Under the pieces are notes generated by a model. The model saw only the letters and a list, made by a program, of their open reading frames with translations, ran no database searches and was not told the origin of the DNA. This document shows positions 52,221 through 62,413 of a DNA stretch of 64,000 nt, piece after piece. Both the position numbers and the translations under genes were made by a program. Origin of the DNA: Vibrio tubiashii ATCC 19109 (GTDB lineage: Bacteria; Pseudomonadota; Gammaproteobacteria; Enterobacterales; Vibrionaceae); NCBI RefSeq assembly GCF_000772105.1, contig NZ_CP009357.1, positions 58,809 through 122,808 on the forward strand. The letters are read 5' to 3'. The stretch's first letter is position 1. Every line of letters starts with the position of its first letter.

Positions 52221-52562
52221 AGTTATCTCCAATTGCTGGGTTCTCTATCCAACGTACACCAGGTCTTCCAACCAGCAACCCCAATCAAAGCGTAGGTTTT
52301 CGTCCAAATGCCTCCGCAGGCCTTCACCTGACCAATATTTTGAAAGCGGCCAAAAACCGTGAATTTTCAAAATTGGCGAACTTTACCACCCTATCCTATC
52401 CCAAATTTTAACCTAAGGCTAGATAATGTTCTATTATCACGCCTTATATATTCCATATCAACGGCTGGTTTTCGCCATGTTTCTTTATATGTTTCTTGTC
52501 ACATGAAATATACTAAGCTATTATACTGGAAGACTGAGACTGCATCCCCCGAGGAGAGACAA
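52221..52562. promoter_or_regulatory. Divergent control region of the integrase operon and the KfrA-like gene
   Basis: About 340 bp without a gene. It contains an inverted repeat, CCAATATTTTGAAA (52,332-52,345) against TTTCAAAATTGG (about 52,364-52,375), and AT-rich -10-like TATATT near 52,446. KfrA-type proteins usually repress their own promoter, so the inverted repeat is a candidate site. Confidence 0.45.
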
Positions 52563-53582
52563 ATGGCTAGACCGCCAGTTATTGGATACGAGGACGTCGA
52601 AGAAGCTGTGCGAATGCTTCAGGACAAGGGAAAGCCAATCAACCCTTACCAGGTAAGATCGGTACTTGGGAAAGGCTCCGAGGCCAAAATCCTTTATTAT
52701 CTGAAAGGTATGGGGCTGGACATCGAATACCAGGACGAAGATCCGCTGACAAAGCGAATCGTTAACTTGGTGCGCCCGGTGGTAGTCGAGTTGAATGAGC
52801 AGTACGAAGAACAGATCCGAAAGGAAAAAGCTGGCCTGATTGAAGAGCTGTCCTCTGAAAGAGAACGAGTTAAGTCATATCGAGACCAATTGGCCGATAT
52901 GAGCGCCAAGCTGAAAGATGAGACCAGTCGCGCAGACTCCAGTTTAAAAAAAATCGAACAGCTTCAAACTGAACTTAACGCTGAGCGCAAGGCTTTGGCA
53001 GAGCAGAAGCAACGCACATTGTCACTGGAAGAAAAACTAGATAGCACGAATACCTCATTGAAAGATACCAGGCTACACCTGGAGTCCACTAAGGCTGAGC
53101 ACAAGGAGTTAGTGGTTCTGCTCAAAGATGAACACGCTCGAACCCTCCAGGGCTACAAGGAAGCGCTTGAGCAATCCAATCGATCCGCAGACCGAATGAA
53201 GGCCCAATTGGAAGAGACAACCACAGTCGTAAGTAAACAGGGATTGGAACTTACGGCCCTTAAAGAACGTCTCGCCGAAGCAAGCCAAAGAGAGCAATCC
53301 TTCATTGTCCAGATAGAACAAAAGGATCGTCTAATCTCTGAGCATTCATCAAAGTTAGAAAATTTATCCTCAGAACTCGAAAAGCTTTCAACAGAGATAC
53401 AGGGACACCTCAAAACGATAGCCACGTTGCGTGAGTCTGACGAGGAAAATATAAAGCTGAAATCTGAGAACGCTGCGCTCGTAAAAGCAAACGACAAGCT
53501 CTCTACCGAGCTTGATGTGCTAAAAGTGGTAATCGACAAGCTTTCACCCAGGCAGGAGGATAAGGACAAGAAGCCGGGATAA
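52563..53582 (+). CDS. KfrA-like DNA-binding coiled-coil protein
   Basis: 339 aa. The N-terminal domain (about 1-85; MARPPVIGYEDVEEAVRMLQ... INPYQVRSVLGKGSEAKI) matches the KfrA N-terminal DNA-binding type. From about 85 to 325 there is one long heptad-rich coiled coil. KfrA proteins are autorepressors that coat plasmid DNA and assist segregation. SD GAGGAGAG precedes ATG 52,563; an in-frame upstream extension lacks a ribosome site. Confidence 0.82.
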   Translation: MARPPVIGYEDVEEAVRMLQDKGKPINPYQVRSVLGKGSEAKILYYLKGMGLDIEYQDEDPLTKRIVNLVRPVVVELNEQYEEQIRKEKAGLIEELSSERERVKSYRDQLADMSAKLKDETSRADSSLKKIEQLQTELNAERKALAEQKQRTLSLEEKLDSTNTSLKDTRLHLESTKAEHKELVVLLKDEHARTLQGYKEALEQSNRSADRMKAQLEETTTVVSKQGLELTALKERLAEASQREQSFIVQIEQKDRLISEHSSKLENLSSELEKLSTEIQGHLKTIATLRESDEENIKLKSENAALVKANDKLSTELDVLKVVIDKLSPRQEDKDKKPG

Positions 53583-53600
53583 GGAGCCAATACAATTAAA

Positions 53601-54326
53601 TTAAACGTCTATCCACTCTGGCGAAGACACGACTCCATTTGACATCACTGCCAGCCAAGGTTGAGCAATTGCCTTTCCTGGCTCTGAATGTCGATCAACC
53701 TCATGCCCATATAATGCATCGTAACCAAGGCGCTTAGCTGAGACGCATATCAACTCAATTAATCCTCTGGCGCTGTTATGTCCTACAACAGAATAAGCTG
53801 TATCGAATGGTAGCCCAGTATGGGCTGCCAAATCAGAAGCCATCTTATCTAAATGTGCAGACATAGCTGGATCGTTGTACGCGACCCTCAATACATTTCC
53901 TGTCAACCATCCTTCATGCCAGTAGTCATGATTCACATTAAGTGTCCTTGATGCCATCGGATTGCGCATTACCTCTCGACGCAAATGCTCAGAGGCTGCG
54001 TAATTAGCAATTGTATCTAATAGCCTGGCATTGGATGATAGAGATACCCTGGCCAATCTGGTTCCAGCTTCCTTTGCGAAGTCACGATTGATAGTAAAAA
54101 AGATGGCGGTATGCTGTACGAGTAAATCTTCACCTGGTTTCCTGGGAGGGGGAAGTTTCCAAGTACTAAAGCTCTGGTCGGTTCCGTGGTACCAACATGG
54201 TTTATCCAAAGCGTCCGATAATTCAGATGAAATTACGGCCTTGTCCTTCGTGAGTTGATTCAAACAACACTTTTTGTATTTCTTGCCACTTCCACAAGGG
54301 CATGGTTCGTTTCTATTACTCCCCAA
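53601..54326 (-). CDS. SEC-C zinc-motif protein with ADP-ribosyltransferase-like domain
   Basis: 241 aa from a TTG (AGAGGT upstream). The SEC-C motif EPCPCGSGKKYKKCC lies at residues 7-21. The remainder shows WYHGTDQSFSTW (about 46-57) and IFFTINRDFAKEAGTRLARVSL (about 76-97). These match the H-G-T ... F-F-T-x-x-x-x-x-A signature of small ADP-ribosyltransferase folds. The glutamate usually found near the end is not assigned. It is convergent with the KfrA-like gene and 14 bp from the kinase gene's stop. The ART call is inference. Confidence 0.55.
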   Translation of the reverse strand: MGSNRNEPCPCGSGKKYKKCCLNQLTKDKAVISSELSDALDKPCWYHGTDQSFSTWKLPPPRKPGEDLLVQHTAIFFTINRDFAKEAGTRLARVSLSSNARLLDTIANYAASEHLRREVMRNPMASRTLNVNHDYWHEGWLTGNVLRVAYNDPAMSAHLDKMASDLAAHTGLPFDTAYSVVGHNSARGLIELICVSAKRLGYDALYGHEVDRHSEPGKAIAQPWLAVMSNGVVSSPEWIDV

Positions 54327-54340
54327 GTCTACCTCTCAAA

Positions 54341-56299
54341 TTAACTCACTGATCTTAATGAAATTGACCGAATCATATTTCTAATATCAGCAGATGTTAT
54401 CCCCTTGCTCATTACCTTGTCTGCCATAGACAGCATTTCACGCTTTACTGTCTCGGGGATGTTCGCGTCAGCAGTTATCACAATCTTGGTAGCCTCTTTG
54501 CATTCGTGTTCATTGTCGCGAAGAAAACGAAGGAACTGCAATCCATCCATACCAGGCATATGGTAGTCGATCAAAAGCAGGTCGAATTCAAAATCCTCGA
54601 CATGCCTTATCGCATCGGATGAGCTTGAGCAAAAGGTGACTTGAACATCTTTTCTCCGAAGAAACTCCGGTGATAGAAGTTCTTCCATTTGGCTAAGATA
54701 CTGTGCGTCGTTGTCAATCACTAATACTTTTAATCCATCTTCGACAATGTTATGCACATAGGATGAACTGAACCCTAAACCGTTACCTACGGACACTACT
54801 TCACTTCTACTCTCGATGGCAGTTTCGTTCTCGATGGCGATTAGTTCAGATTTACAATCGGCAGGAATGCGAATGGATACTTTAGTTCCAAAGTCTTTCT
54901 TACTTTCAATCTCAATTGTTCCACCAAGGAAATCTGCGAATTTGTGCATCGTGGCCATTCCGATACCCCAACCATCTCGTTTGCGCTTGATGTGATTCTG
55001 CAATTGATTTGGTCGAGCTGTTAAGACCTCAATGTCTTTCTCTGTCAACCCAACACCACTATCATGAACAGTAACGAGAAGGGCTTTATCTTCTACCTTG
55101 TACGATACTTTAACGAATCCCCTATTGGTATATTTCACCGCATTATCAATAGCATTTGAGATGATGATCGATACCAGGTCATAATCAATGTAAACTTGAT
55201 CACGCATGTCTCCCACAGCAAAGCAATTCCAAGATACTGCCTGCTTTGCTTTACACTTGACTGAAAACTGTTTATCGAGATCAGAGAATAGTTTTCTGAC
55301 ATCTACCCAATCATCATTTCTGGTTAGCGATCCGTTTTCGAGTGCGGATAAACAAAGTATTGAAGTAATGTGCCGATCAAGGGCATCAATATCAGAGAAA
55401 CATTTTTTAAGCGTAGACAAAACATCAGCATGACGCTTTTCAGAGTTGTGATGGATTGCTATATCAAGAAACGTCTTAATACTTCCGATTGGAGTTCTGA
55501 GTTCGTGAGCAGCGATCTGCAATATGTTGTGCTTTAATTCGTAAATCTGTTCTTGATGTTCAATATCACTCCAATTTTTTTCCAACTCTTTAGAAATCGT
55601 ATTGAAGGATTCAGCAAAATGTGAGATTTCCCTAATTGTAGAATCTTCTGATAATCGTATTCCTCTTTCACCTCCGGCCAGTCGATTAGCTGAGACTACC
55701 ATGTTAGAGAAATTCCTGGTGATGGAGCGGAGAACGACAAAAAAGATAACGACGGTTATGACGCCAAATAAAAATGAAAACAGAAGGGATTTTAGAATAG
55801 GAGAAATCGCTGCATTGGCACCGAAAACATCAGTGTACGAAATTAATAATGTACCCACATGCTTCCGGTCAGGAGGGTCGCTATCTTCATTCAAAATATC
55901 ATTTTCGATTACCGACTTAGTTATTGATGACGCTGAGTAGATCGGTAATTCTTTTGAACTAAGATCAGAAACCTCTACACCATTATATCCATCGCTTTTT
56001 ACAAAACCGATAATGTTATTATTCGGATCAAGAACAGTAATACTGTAGATAAAGCTGTAATCTTTCAGATCATCAAGAGTAGCGTCAATGATTTCTTTGT
56101 TACCCGCTTCAATTGCATAGGCAAGGATATTTGTTGAATGGAGCTCGGTAATGCCCTTGATGTTTTTAAGCTCTAAGTCAACAAGCTTTTCATTTTGATG
56201 GTGTATGGTAAAAATGATCGGCGCGTAAATGACGATCGAAATTAGTACCACTGATGCACAAAGTAATGTCTTATAGGAAATCCTTTTCTTACTGCTCAT
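54341..56299 (-). CDS. Hybrid sensor histidine kinase with C-terminal receiver domain
   Basis: 652 aa. Two membrane helices (about 10-32 and 165-190) flank a periplasmic sensor loop. A HAMP-like linker follows (about 190-240). HisKA carries the phospho-accepting His in [11 protein letters not shown] (about 266). The HATPase_c motifs are [16 protein letters not shown] and [12 protein letters not shown]. The receiver domain (about 530-640) has the Asp in [13 protein letters not shown] (about 577). No DNA-binding output is attached, so a partner regulator is expected. ATG 56,299 is chosen (GGAG 7 nt before). It overlaps the upstream binding-protein gene, so the two form a sensory unit. Confidence 0.9.
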   Translation of the reverse strand: MSSKKRISYKTLLCASVVLISIVIYAPIIFTIHHQNEKLVDLELKNIKGITELHSTNILAYAIEAGNKEIIDATLDDLKDYSFIYSITVLDPNNNIIGFVKSDGYNGVEVSDLSSKELPIYSASSITKSVIENDILNEDSDPPDRKHVGTLLISYTDVFGANAAISPILKSLLFSFLFGVITVVIFFVVLRSITRNFSNMVVSANRLAGGERGIRLSEDSTIREISHFAESFNTISKELEKNWSDIEHQEQIYELKHNILQIAAHELRTPIGSIKTFLDIAIHHNSEKRHADVLSTLKKCFSDIDALDRHITSILCLSALENGSLTRNDDWVDVRKLFSDLDKQFSVKCKAKQAVSWNCFAVGDMRDQVYIDYDLVSIIISNAIDNAVKYTNRGFVKVSYKVEDKALLVTVHDSGVGLTEKDIEVLTARPNQLQNHIKRKRDGWGIGMATMHKFADFLGGTIEIESKKDFGTKVSIRIPADCKSELIAIENETAIESRSEVVSVGNGLGFSSSYVHNIVEDGLKVLVIDNDAQYLSQMEELLSPEFLRRKDVQVTFCSSSSDAIRHVEDFEFDLLLIDYHMPGMDGLQFLRFLRDNEHECKEATKIVITADANIPETVKREMLSMADKVMSKGITSADIRNMIRSISLRSVS

Positions 56300-57188
56300 G
56301 TATTTCTCCATACTTCATGAGATTTCTCAAATCCAACTGAAACGCCTCTGCTAATTTTAAATTAACAACTACCTTGGCCTTAGTTGGTGTCGAGGTCGTA
56401 GTAGACAACTCTCCCGTTTCATAAAATGAGTGAATTCTGTTTACCATTTCCGACAAGACAAGCTCCTTGTCGAAGTAGGCCGCGGCGACGCACCCTACTC
56501 CTCCCTCAACTAATCTCGGCGTATACGCGATCGCTGGAATGTTGAGTTGGTAGAGTGAATAGAGCATCGCCTTCAGCGAGTGCGGATCATAAATTATACT
56601 GGACGGTATAACAATGAATGCATCCAGATTGTTGTCCTCTACGAATCGAGCAATGAGCTGGGCCGGATTCTCAGCCTCATTCAACTCCTTCTGTACCAAG
56701 GAAAAACCACCAATTTTATCAGGCAAATCCCGCCCAAATAGGTAGTCTGTCTCACTATCAACAAAAACTCCGATACGAGGCTCTCGCCCAGGATACATTT
56801 GCTTGATCAGCTTGACGTGTATTGCCGGATTGATGTCGCTGAATACCGCCGACCTTAGAGGGCCTGCACGGTATTCTGATCTTGGAATGAAACCACTTAG
56901 TACGGGAAGGTATCTGAAGCGCTTATCATGGTTGACTGCATGGGTAGCTTCATTGCCAATAGTGACTACTAATTCATAGTCATCGAGTGATGGCGGTAAA
57001 TCAGTATACAGCCTCAACTGCCCTGCACTTCCAGGTGCAGCCTGGATTATGGAATGAGCAAGACTGGCATATTGCTCAGAATATTCGGGGACAACAACCA
57101 TGACTTCTGCACAAGCCAGTCTTGCGAGAGCAATTAGAGCGCAACCAAACAGAAGTCCGCCGATATTCCCTTGTGGAAACCGGCGCAT
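56289..57188 (-). CDS. Periplasmic substrate-binding protein (ABC-sugar/TrpX-like), probable sensor partner
   Basis: 299 aa. A signal peptide ([22 protein letters not shown]) is followed by a two-lobe periplasmic binding fold of the PF04392 type: [12 protein letters not shown], then [18 protein letters not shown] and [20 protein letters not shown]. No permease or ATPase is encoded nearby. The stop overlaps the kinase start. It most likely presents a small ligand to the kinase rather than serving transport; that is inferred from context. Confidence 0.75.
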   Translation of the reverse strand: MRRFPQGNIGGLLFGCALIALARLACAEVMVVVPEYSEQYASLAHSIIQAAPGSAGQLRLYTDLPPSLDDYELVVTIGNEATHAVNHDKRFRYLPVLSGFIPRSEYRAGPLRSAVFSDINPAIHVKLIKQMYPGREPRIGVFVDSETDYLFGRDLPDKIGGFSLVQKELNEAENPAQLIARFVEDNNLDAFIVIPSSIIYDPHSLKAMLYSLYQLNIPAIAYTPRLVEGGVGCVAAAYFDKELVLSEMVNRIHSFYETGELSTTTSTPTKAKVVVNLKLAEAFQLDLRNLMKYGEIHEQ

Positions 57189-57189
57189 A

Positions 57190-57783
57190 TCATTTTTTCT
57201 TTTTATTCAGAAGTTCGGACAACTCTGCCTTGATTGCCATACGCAAATAATCAGATGGGCAGTCCGTTTTAAATGGGTCAGAGTAGTCTTGTGCGAATTG
57301 GGCAACTTTGTCCTTCAGCCTAACGAGATCTTTACTGGACAACGATTTAAAATGTTCGCCTGTCTCTTCTGTAACAAGCGACATGATAACAAACTGTAGT
57401 TTTTCCTCGTTGTCTTTAGCTTCCTGCTGGAGATCTGTAATTGACGGAGCCGGTTCGCCAGATTCGTTGACGAATGGATAAAAACCTCCAACTTTCCACC
57501 AGGTCTTTATCTGAGAGATGTCGTGACGAAATTTGTACTCAAACTGAAGCGCTTGGATAGCAGCATCAATCTTCCGCATCGGCGGAGAGTGCTCCTGAAA
57601 CCACGACCGAACGGTTGTGTATTTCAGATCAGCAAAAACGCCTGGGGATTTTTCAGCAAGATAATTCTGGAATTCGGCGACCCTACCCCTTCCTTGTTTG
57701 AAGCCTATTTGATCCAGAATGTGATTAAGTCTCTCGCCTGGTAGTTCAAAGGCTTCAAGTTCAGTGTTTCGGTTAGTGTTCAT
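57190..57783 (-). CDS. Hypothetical protein upstream of the sensor pair (HTH-like N-terminus)
   Basis: 197 aa from ATG 57,783 (GTG 57,798 is an alternative). Residues about 20-70 (LNHILDQIGFKQGRGRVAEF ... YTTVRSWFQEHSPPMRKIDA) look like a repressor-type helix-turn-helix in which the recognition helix is TVRSWF. The C-terminal half is helical and ends in a lysine tail. It lies 1 bp before the binding-protein gene, so it could be the transcriptional output of the kinase unit or its regulator. Confidence 0.55.
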   Translation of the reverse strand: MNTNRNTELEAFELPGERLNHILDQIGFKQGRGRVAEFQNYLAEKSPGVFADLKYTTVRSWFQEHSPPMRKIDAAIQALQFEYKFRHDISQIKTWWKVGGFYPFVNESGEPAPSITDLQQEAKDNEEKLQFVIMSLVTEETGEHFKSLSSKDLVRLKDKVAQFAQDYSDPFKTDCPSDYLRMAIKAELSELLNKKKK

Positions 57784-58019
57784 TGTTCGCGCTATCACCT
57801 TTTTGGGGTGAGTCTCCTATCATTGCAGCATGGACAGCCACAAATAGGGGCTCAGGCGACGAAAATCCTATTTACGGCACAATTTATTGTAGTTGTTGCC
57901 TCTTTTCGGGGCCAAAGTGCAATAAAAATCATAGAATCAAATATACTCATTTTGATAGCGCAAGTCCATGATGGACATCCAAAACGGCCCGATCTATGGC
58001 TATCCTTCCTTGGGGTCCG

Positions 58020-59936
58020 TCAAAGGTGAATAGTCATTGCCTTGTTTGCACTGAAGTTTGCTAAAGAGGGAAAGCATTCCCTATTGAGAAGGTATACCCT
58101 CAACTCAGATTGGGATCGTTGCCCTTCAACTGACATCCTGACAATGTTTTGGCCATTTGAGCCTCGCTGATGAATGTCAAGTGATTCCAGTTCTTTCTGG
58201 AGTAAGGTATAGACTTTCTTGTCCCCTGCCCTTTTCTCGTATAAGCGTTTCTTCAGTGAATTTTTGTCCAGATACAGGTTGAAAATCGCCGGTGTAACCA
58301 AAGCAACGTGGTTTTCTAGGATATGTACCGGAGCCTTTGATTCATTCACTCGAATGTTCCGGCGCGAGATGCCCTTCAACAACCAGGCAACGAAGTCGTT
58401 TTGCACAAGAAGGTCCTCTTGCACTTTTCTGGAGTGCTTCCACAAGTTCCTAGCTTCACTGGAGCTAACGCCGGTATTAGCATGGACATAGCTTTGTGCA
58501 ACTTCCGGGATCTGTGCTTTTGTTTGCTTAGCAGTAAGGTTTGACTGAGACTTCGTTGTTGGCACCTTGACTTCAAGTTGTCTCTGCTTGTCCTGTAAGA
58601 CTTCGCGTTCGGCCTTAGCTACAGGAAGTTCCTTTGGGGGCTGTATGTGCGGCTTATCAAGGTCAATCTTTTGATTGAGTACTTCTGTGTTCTCATTCTC
58701 AAGAGGCTGCTGTGTTTGAGAGAAATTGTCAGATTCCTCCGGATCGCTTTCAATAACATTCCCAGCCTTATCGACCGGAAGCACTTCGCCATCAAAGGTA
58801 TCAGGATTACTTGTTGGCCAGATGATTTCGTTCTTAAATCTCAAGAAGGTTAGTTTCTGTTGCCAGTTCTTAGCAAAGTCGTTTATCTCTGCGGTCCAGA
58901 CACTCTCCCCTTCAGAGTTCGGTATCAGCAATTCATGCTCCCTCAACACTTCAAATAAGCGCACAATGTTTTTGGGGATACCTTTGTGGCCTTCGTTTAG
59001 TAACTGGACTCTAACCGCCTCCATTGTTGCTTTTGATACCACCCATGTATCAGTTTCAGTTACCCATATGGCTGCACCTGGCTTATTGCGTTTGAGATCT
59101 CCGTCATTGATTAGCTTCCTTAGAGAAACTATCAATTTTTCATGTAGTGGTACGGCATTGGAATGATCCGTTCTTATGCCGGTATCAGCTCCAAGATTCT
59201 TAGCTACGCTTGCACTATCAGCAGTTCTTACGATTTCTGCGATGGCCTGTCCACCAAAGGTTGAGTGGGTCACTGTGCTAAAGAGTTGAGCAAGCAGTTC
59301 TGTGTCCTCAAAAACCCACTGGGCAGCTTTCCTGGTCAGCAGCCTTGGCAAAAGTGACATTGCAGCTTTTTCATGAAGCGATTTCGCTATCTTGGTGTTA
59401 CTAGCTCGCTTTTTGTATCGGTAACTGTACTCTGCTTCAACTGGAATGTTTCCATACCAGGGATGCCAATGTTGGAATTCCCCTCCCCTTTCCCTATAAA
59501 CAACCTCAATATCCGTTACGATCTTGCCTATATCATGCGCGAGAATCGCAATGAAAGCTCCAAACCTCCAGCGATCAGATGCTGAAGCAATATGTTCAGG
59601 TTCTGAATTCGGAGGTAAGACATATCCTTGAGCGATTCTGATGCCTGCATGGAGCGCTTCCAGAGTGTGGTCAATCAAGCCTCCAGCTTTTGAATGATGG
59701 TGGATTTCAGAGGCGGGAACCTCCTGAACTAACTCAGCGAATTGTTCTATCGCATAGAGGTAGTGATTAGCCCATACCTCTTCAGTGATGCTGAAGAGTC
59801 GTTTGATCTTTCTTATCAGGGCTTGACGCTCAGAAGTATTCAAAAGGTCCTTCCCGGATCTCGCAATCGAATACTTGGGTAGTGTCTGAACAACTTCGTT
59901 TTGATCCGGTTTACGTCTAAAAAATGTAGTTAACAT
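58020..59936 (-). CDS. traI: MobH-family relaxase (TraI_2 type)
   Basis: 638 aa. The N-terminal TraI_2 domain has the MobH histidines HHHSKAGGLIDHTLEALHAG (about residues 79-98) and the HD signature AILAHDIGKIVTD (about 128-140). A disordered, charged linker follows (about 390-490), then a TraI_2_C-type domain (about 500-610) with AWLLKGISRRNIRVNESKAP. MobH relaxases nick oriT and lead DNA transfer in IncHI, IncA/C and SXT-type elements; this one is shorter than those. GGAGGT lies 6 nt before ATG 59,936. No coupling protein gene is in view. Confidence 0.85.
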   Translation of the reverse strand: MLTTFFRRKPDQNEVVQTLPKYSIARSGKDLLNTSERQALIRKIKRLFSITEEVWANHYLYAIEQFAELVQEVPASEIHHHSKAGGLIDHTLEALHAGIRIAQGYVLPPNSEPEHIASASDRWRFGAFIAILAHDIGKIVTDIEVVYRERGGEFQHWHPWYGNIPVEAEYSYRYKKRASNTKIAKSLHEKAAMSLLPRLLTRKAAQWVFEDTELLAQLFSTVTHSTFGGQAIAEIVRTADSASVAKNLGADTGIRTDHSNAVPLHEKLIVSLRKLINDGDLKRNKPGAAIWVTETDTWVVSKATMEAVRVQLLNEGHKGIPKNIVRLFEVLREHELLIPNSEGESVWTAEINDFAKNWQQKLTFLRFKNEIIWPTSNPDTFDGEVLPVDKAGNVIESDPEESDNFSQTQQPLENENTEVLNQKIDLDKPHIQPPKELPVAKAEREVLQDKQRQLEVKVPTTKSQSNLTAKQTKAQIPEVAQSYVHANTGVSSSEARNLWKHSRKVQEDLLVQNDFVAWLLKGISRRNIRVNESKAPVHILENHVALVTPAIFNLYLDKNSLKKRLYEKRAGDKKVYTLLQKELESLDIHQRGSNGQNIVRMSVEGQRSQSELRVYLLNRECFPSLANFSANKAMTIHL

Positions 59937-60098
59937 GGGCATACCTCCGCAACGATAGGATGCCCTAGTCTAAAACAGCAAAGGAGGGAAAAAGGGTCAG
60001 TGGAGCCTGACCTAAAAAGCATCGTAGCGATAGGTCTCGTGTAGGAAAATCAGGAGAATCGGAAACTTTAAACTTCATACTATGGTAAACGGCTGGAT

Positions 60099-60455
60099 AT
60101 GACACAAGACAAAACAAAGCTGACCGCATTCACTCTCAAGCTGAGTGACGATGATAGACAGACCATGAAGCTCGTTTGCGCCGTAGACAGTGCTTTCAAG
60201 TATCAATATCAAATGTTCGATGCTGCTGTGTACTGGGCGATAGAAAACAAAGAAAAGTTAGTCGCTATAGCAAATCCCAAAGATGGTGATAACCGCTCTT
60301 ACTACGTCAGTGATACTGCTGATCAGATTAAAGTTTTGGAAGAACAGTGGAATTGCAACACCACGAGGGCTCTCTATACAGCGGTGGTGACTTATCTGAA
60401 GTTTCGTGAGGCTGGTTTAAGGGTAGATGACAAAATAGCTTCTAAGGCCTCTTAA
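60099..60455 (+). CDS. Small hypothetical protein between the relaxase gene and oriV
   Basis: 118 aa, helical and soluble (MTQDKTKLTAFTLKLSDDDR...). LTAFTLKLSDDDRQTMKLVCAV at the start has a short beta strand followed by helices, as in ribbon-helix-helix proteins. Relaxosome accessories often look like this and lie next to the relaxase gene. No clear SD. Function not established. Confidence 0.5.
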   Translation: MTQDKTKLTAFTLKLSDDDRQTMKLVCAVDSAFKYQYQMFDAAVYWAIENKEKLVAIANPKDGDNRSYYVSDTADQIKVLEEQWNCNTTRALYTAVVTYLKFREAGLRVDDKIASKAS

Positions 60456-60710
60456 TTAGCTCCTGATGATTTAGCCTTTACGTCTTTGTGAAGGCTTCCT
60501 TTCCTTTTTTAAAATAAAATATATTGGCTTTGCGCCTTTCACATTTGGGACCGTAGGTCGGATTAACTATAATAAATACAAAGTATTTATTATCTGTTTA
60601 AAAAGAATAAATAACGGATTAATGACGGTTTAAAAACGGTAGGCCCTCGGTAGGGTTTCTCGCTAATTGTCCTGTAACCCTTGATATTACTAGCCTCCAT
60701 CATTTTTTCG

Positions 60711-60822
60711 CTATGCCAAACCTTGGTGTTTTACTATGCCAAACCTTACTACTGCTCTATGGGAAACCTAAGTGGTATTCACTGCCAAACCTTGGTATTA
60801 TTCTACGTCAAACCCTACCCTT
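60711..60822 (+). repeat. Five direct 23-bp iterons
   Basis: Starts at 60,711, 60,734, 60,757, 60,780 and 60,803; core GCCAAACCTTGGT with variants (GGGAAACCTAAGT, GTCAAACCCTACC). Confidence 0.9.
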
Positions 60823-60883
60823 CTATTTTTATACATCGGCGTCCACACGATATACACAGCATATCAACACCTTAATCACAGGT

Positions 60884-60892
60884 TTATGCACA
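60884..60892 (+). promoter_or_regulatory. DnaA box TTATGCACA
   Basis: Perfect match to TTATNCACA between the two iteron groups; a weaker TTAATCACA lies at 60,872-60,880. Confidence 0.75.
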
Positions 60893-61339
60893 TGTAGCTG
60901 TTCGCGATCCCCTTTCTCTAGCATAAACCTTAGTACTTTTAGTTCGATTTATAACCAGATATGCCCTTTCTATGCCAAACCTTAGTATTGCTCTATCTCA
61001 AACCTTACTAAGGTTTGGCATAGAGTTTGGCTTGTATTGTTGCTTATCTTAGCTAAGTGTTTGTAAAAATTGATGAATTACAGATGAAATTTGTACAAAC
61101 ACATAGAAATTTACCTCATTTGGGCATTTTTTATGCTCTGCCCTACTCTATCCCAAACCTTTGCTTTCATAGCTTCTTATGGATTTGATGCCCAACTCTA
61201 TCTAAAACCTAAGTAAAAAATGCTGTTCCAGCGTGATTTTTGGACTTTGGGAGGCGCTTTTGGTGAGGTTTGGGGTAGAGAAAGGCCGGTATTCAGCTAG
61301 ATCCCGGCAAAAACTGAGGTTTGACGTAGAGAAAGGATT

Positions 61340-62413
61340 TTAAAAGTCGATTTCGTCTTTGATTTCTTGGATACGTGAGACTGGATGCTCTTCAGGCTTC
61401 GGATCGTTACCCAGCAGTGCGTTCGCAACCTTGTTGTTGGCAGCTACCTGCTTTGCAAAGGTATTGGATGCATATAGTTCGAACCGCCAATCAACTATTT
61501 TTTTGCCTTCTTTTTTAGGGATCATTTCGTAACGTTCGAGCACATCCTCGTTAACCAGGTCATCCATAACGTCTTTAAAAAGTGCCTTGTCCTGGTAGGT
61601 ATTCTGATATGGGTCCTTCATTGCGCTGATCAGTGTGCTGAGTAAGATCGTATAAGGTTTACCTGGAGAGGCCTGAACCCAGCGGTGACACAACCTTTTG
61701 TAGGTTAGTCTGGTGTAGTGGCGTTTAAACTCCAGTGCTTTTGCGTAGTTGTACCGTCTGAAGTTCAAAGTAAGGATCACATCAGTGACCATTGGATGGA
61801 AGCAGACGAAGGAACGAGTTTCCTTTTTATTGCCCCTGTCCGCTATGGCCATGATTGGGAAAAATGGCGCTGATAGGTCTATTGAGTTGTCCATACTTTG
61901 TATCGAAAGTATGGAACGATTCATTATATGGAGAGCTTCTCGGATCTCAGAATACGAATATGACTTCCCTACCCTCTTGAGCTCTTCATAAATTTCATAA
62001 AGCGTGAAGGCAATCCCGACAAACTTTGTGCCAGCGTTTGTACCTGTTGTTGCTTCATAGGCTTCAGCTCTTCGTTCGGTCGCAAGCTTGCGTAGTACGT
62101 CTTCTATGATCTCTTCCCTCGCGCCTGGAAAAACAAAGACCCTTTGCTTTGTGCCACCTTTTACACGCTCAATATTTGCCGCTGTGACAGAGATCCGAAG
62201 TTCCATGTCTTTGTAGTTGGTTATGCGGGTGAATTCTGTTTCTTCTGCCGAAGCTGAACTCAGGTATTTATTGTGCTTGTCGTATAAGAATTTACCGGCG
62301 AGATCGTAGATTTCGAGAGTATTGCTGTAGTTCTTGTCCAGTAGTGGATCAAGCTCGAAAAGATCAAGGTTAAGTTGCTGCGACTTAATCGGCTCCAAAT
62401 CATTTTTATTCAT
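61340..62413 (-). CDS. Iteron-binding replication initiation protein (Rep)
   Basis: 357 aa. Helical, with a winged-helix-like pattern in both halves; segments include FPGAREEIIEDVLRKLATER, YSEIREALHIMNRSILSI and YNYAKALEFKRHYTRLTYKRL. The position between 13 iterons and parA, and its size, identify it as the plasmid initiator. The family is not one of the common RepA types I can name. It reads toward the iterons, so the origin lies downstream of its own gene, and the last inverted iteron is within 10 bp of the stop. It is divergent from parA. Confidence 0.75.
   Translation of the reverse strand: MNKNDLEPIKSQQLNLDLFELDPLLDKNYSNTLEIYDLAGKFLYDKHNKYLSSASAEETEFTRITNYKDMELRISVTAANIERVKGGTKQRVFVFPGAREEIIEDVLRKLATERRAEAYEATTGTNAGTKFVGIAFTLYEIYEELKRVGKSYSYSEIREALHIMNRSILSIQSMDNSIDLSAPFFPIMAIADRGNKKETRSFVCFHPMVTDVILTLNFRRYNYAKALEFKRHYTRLTYKRLCHRWVQASPGKPYTILLSTLISAMKDPYQNTYQDKALFKDVMDDLVNEDVLERYEMIPKKEGKKIVDWRFELYASNTFAKQVAANNKVANALLGNDPKPEEHPVSRIQEIKDEIDF

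Larger units (their letters stand above)
60456..61339. other. Iteron-type origin of replication region (oriV)
   Basis: No gene over 880 bp. Thirteen copies of an iteron with consensus CTATGCCAAACCTTAGTATT are present. Ten are direct, starting at 60,711, 60,734, 60,757, 60,780, 60,803, 60,918, 60,970, 60,993, 61,148 and 61,198. Three are inverted, at 61,011, 61,266 and 61,318. The first five are spaced exactly 23 bp apart. A perfect DnaA box and AT-rich stretches lie within or beside it. Inverted iterons next to the rep gene probably serve copy control. The region 60,456-60,700 is AT-rich with a 9-bp inverted repeat (60,571-60,591) and could be the melting site. Confidence 0.9.

Noticed and set aside
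56289-57188. Nutrient ABC transporter
   Set aside because: Only the binding protein is present, with no permease or ATPase, and it overlaps a kinase gene.
60711-61330. Regularly spaced repeats resembling a CRISPR array
   Set aside because: Units are about 20 bp with 3-bp gaps, degenerate and in both orientations, with no unique 30-bp spacers and no cas genes. They sit beside rep and are iterons.
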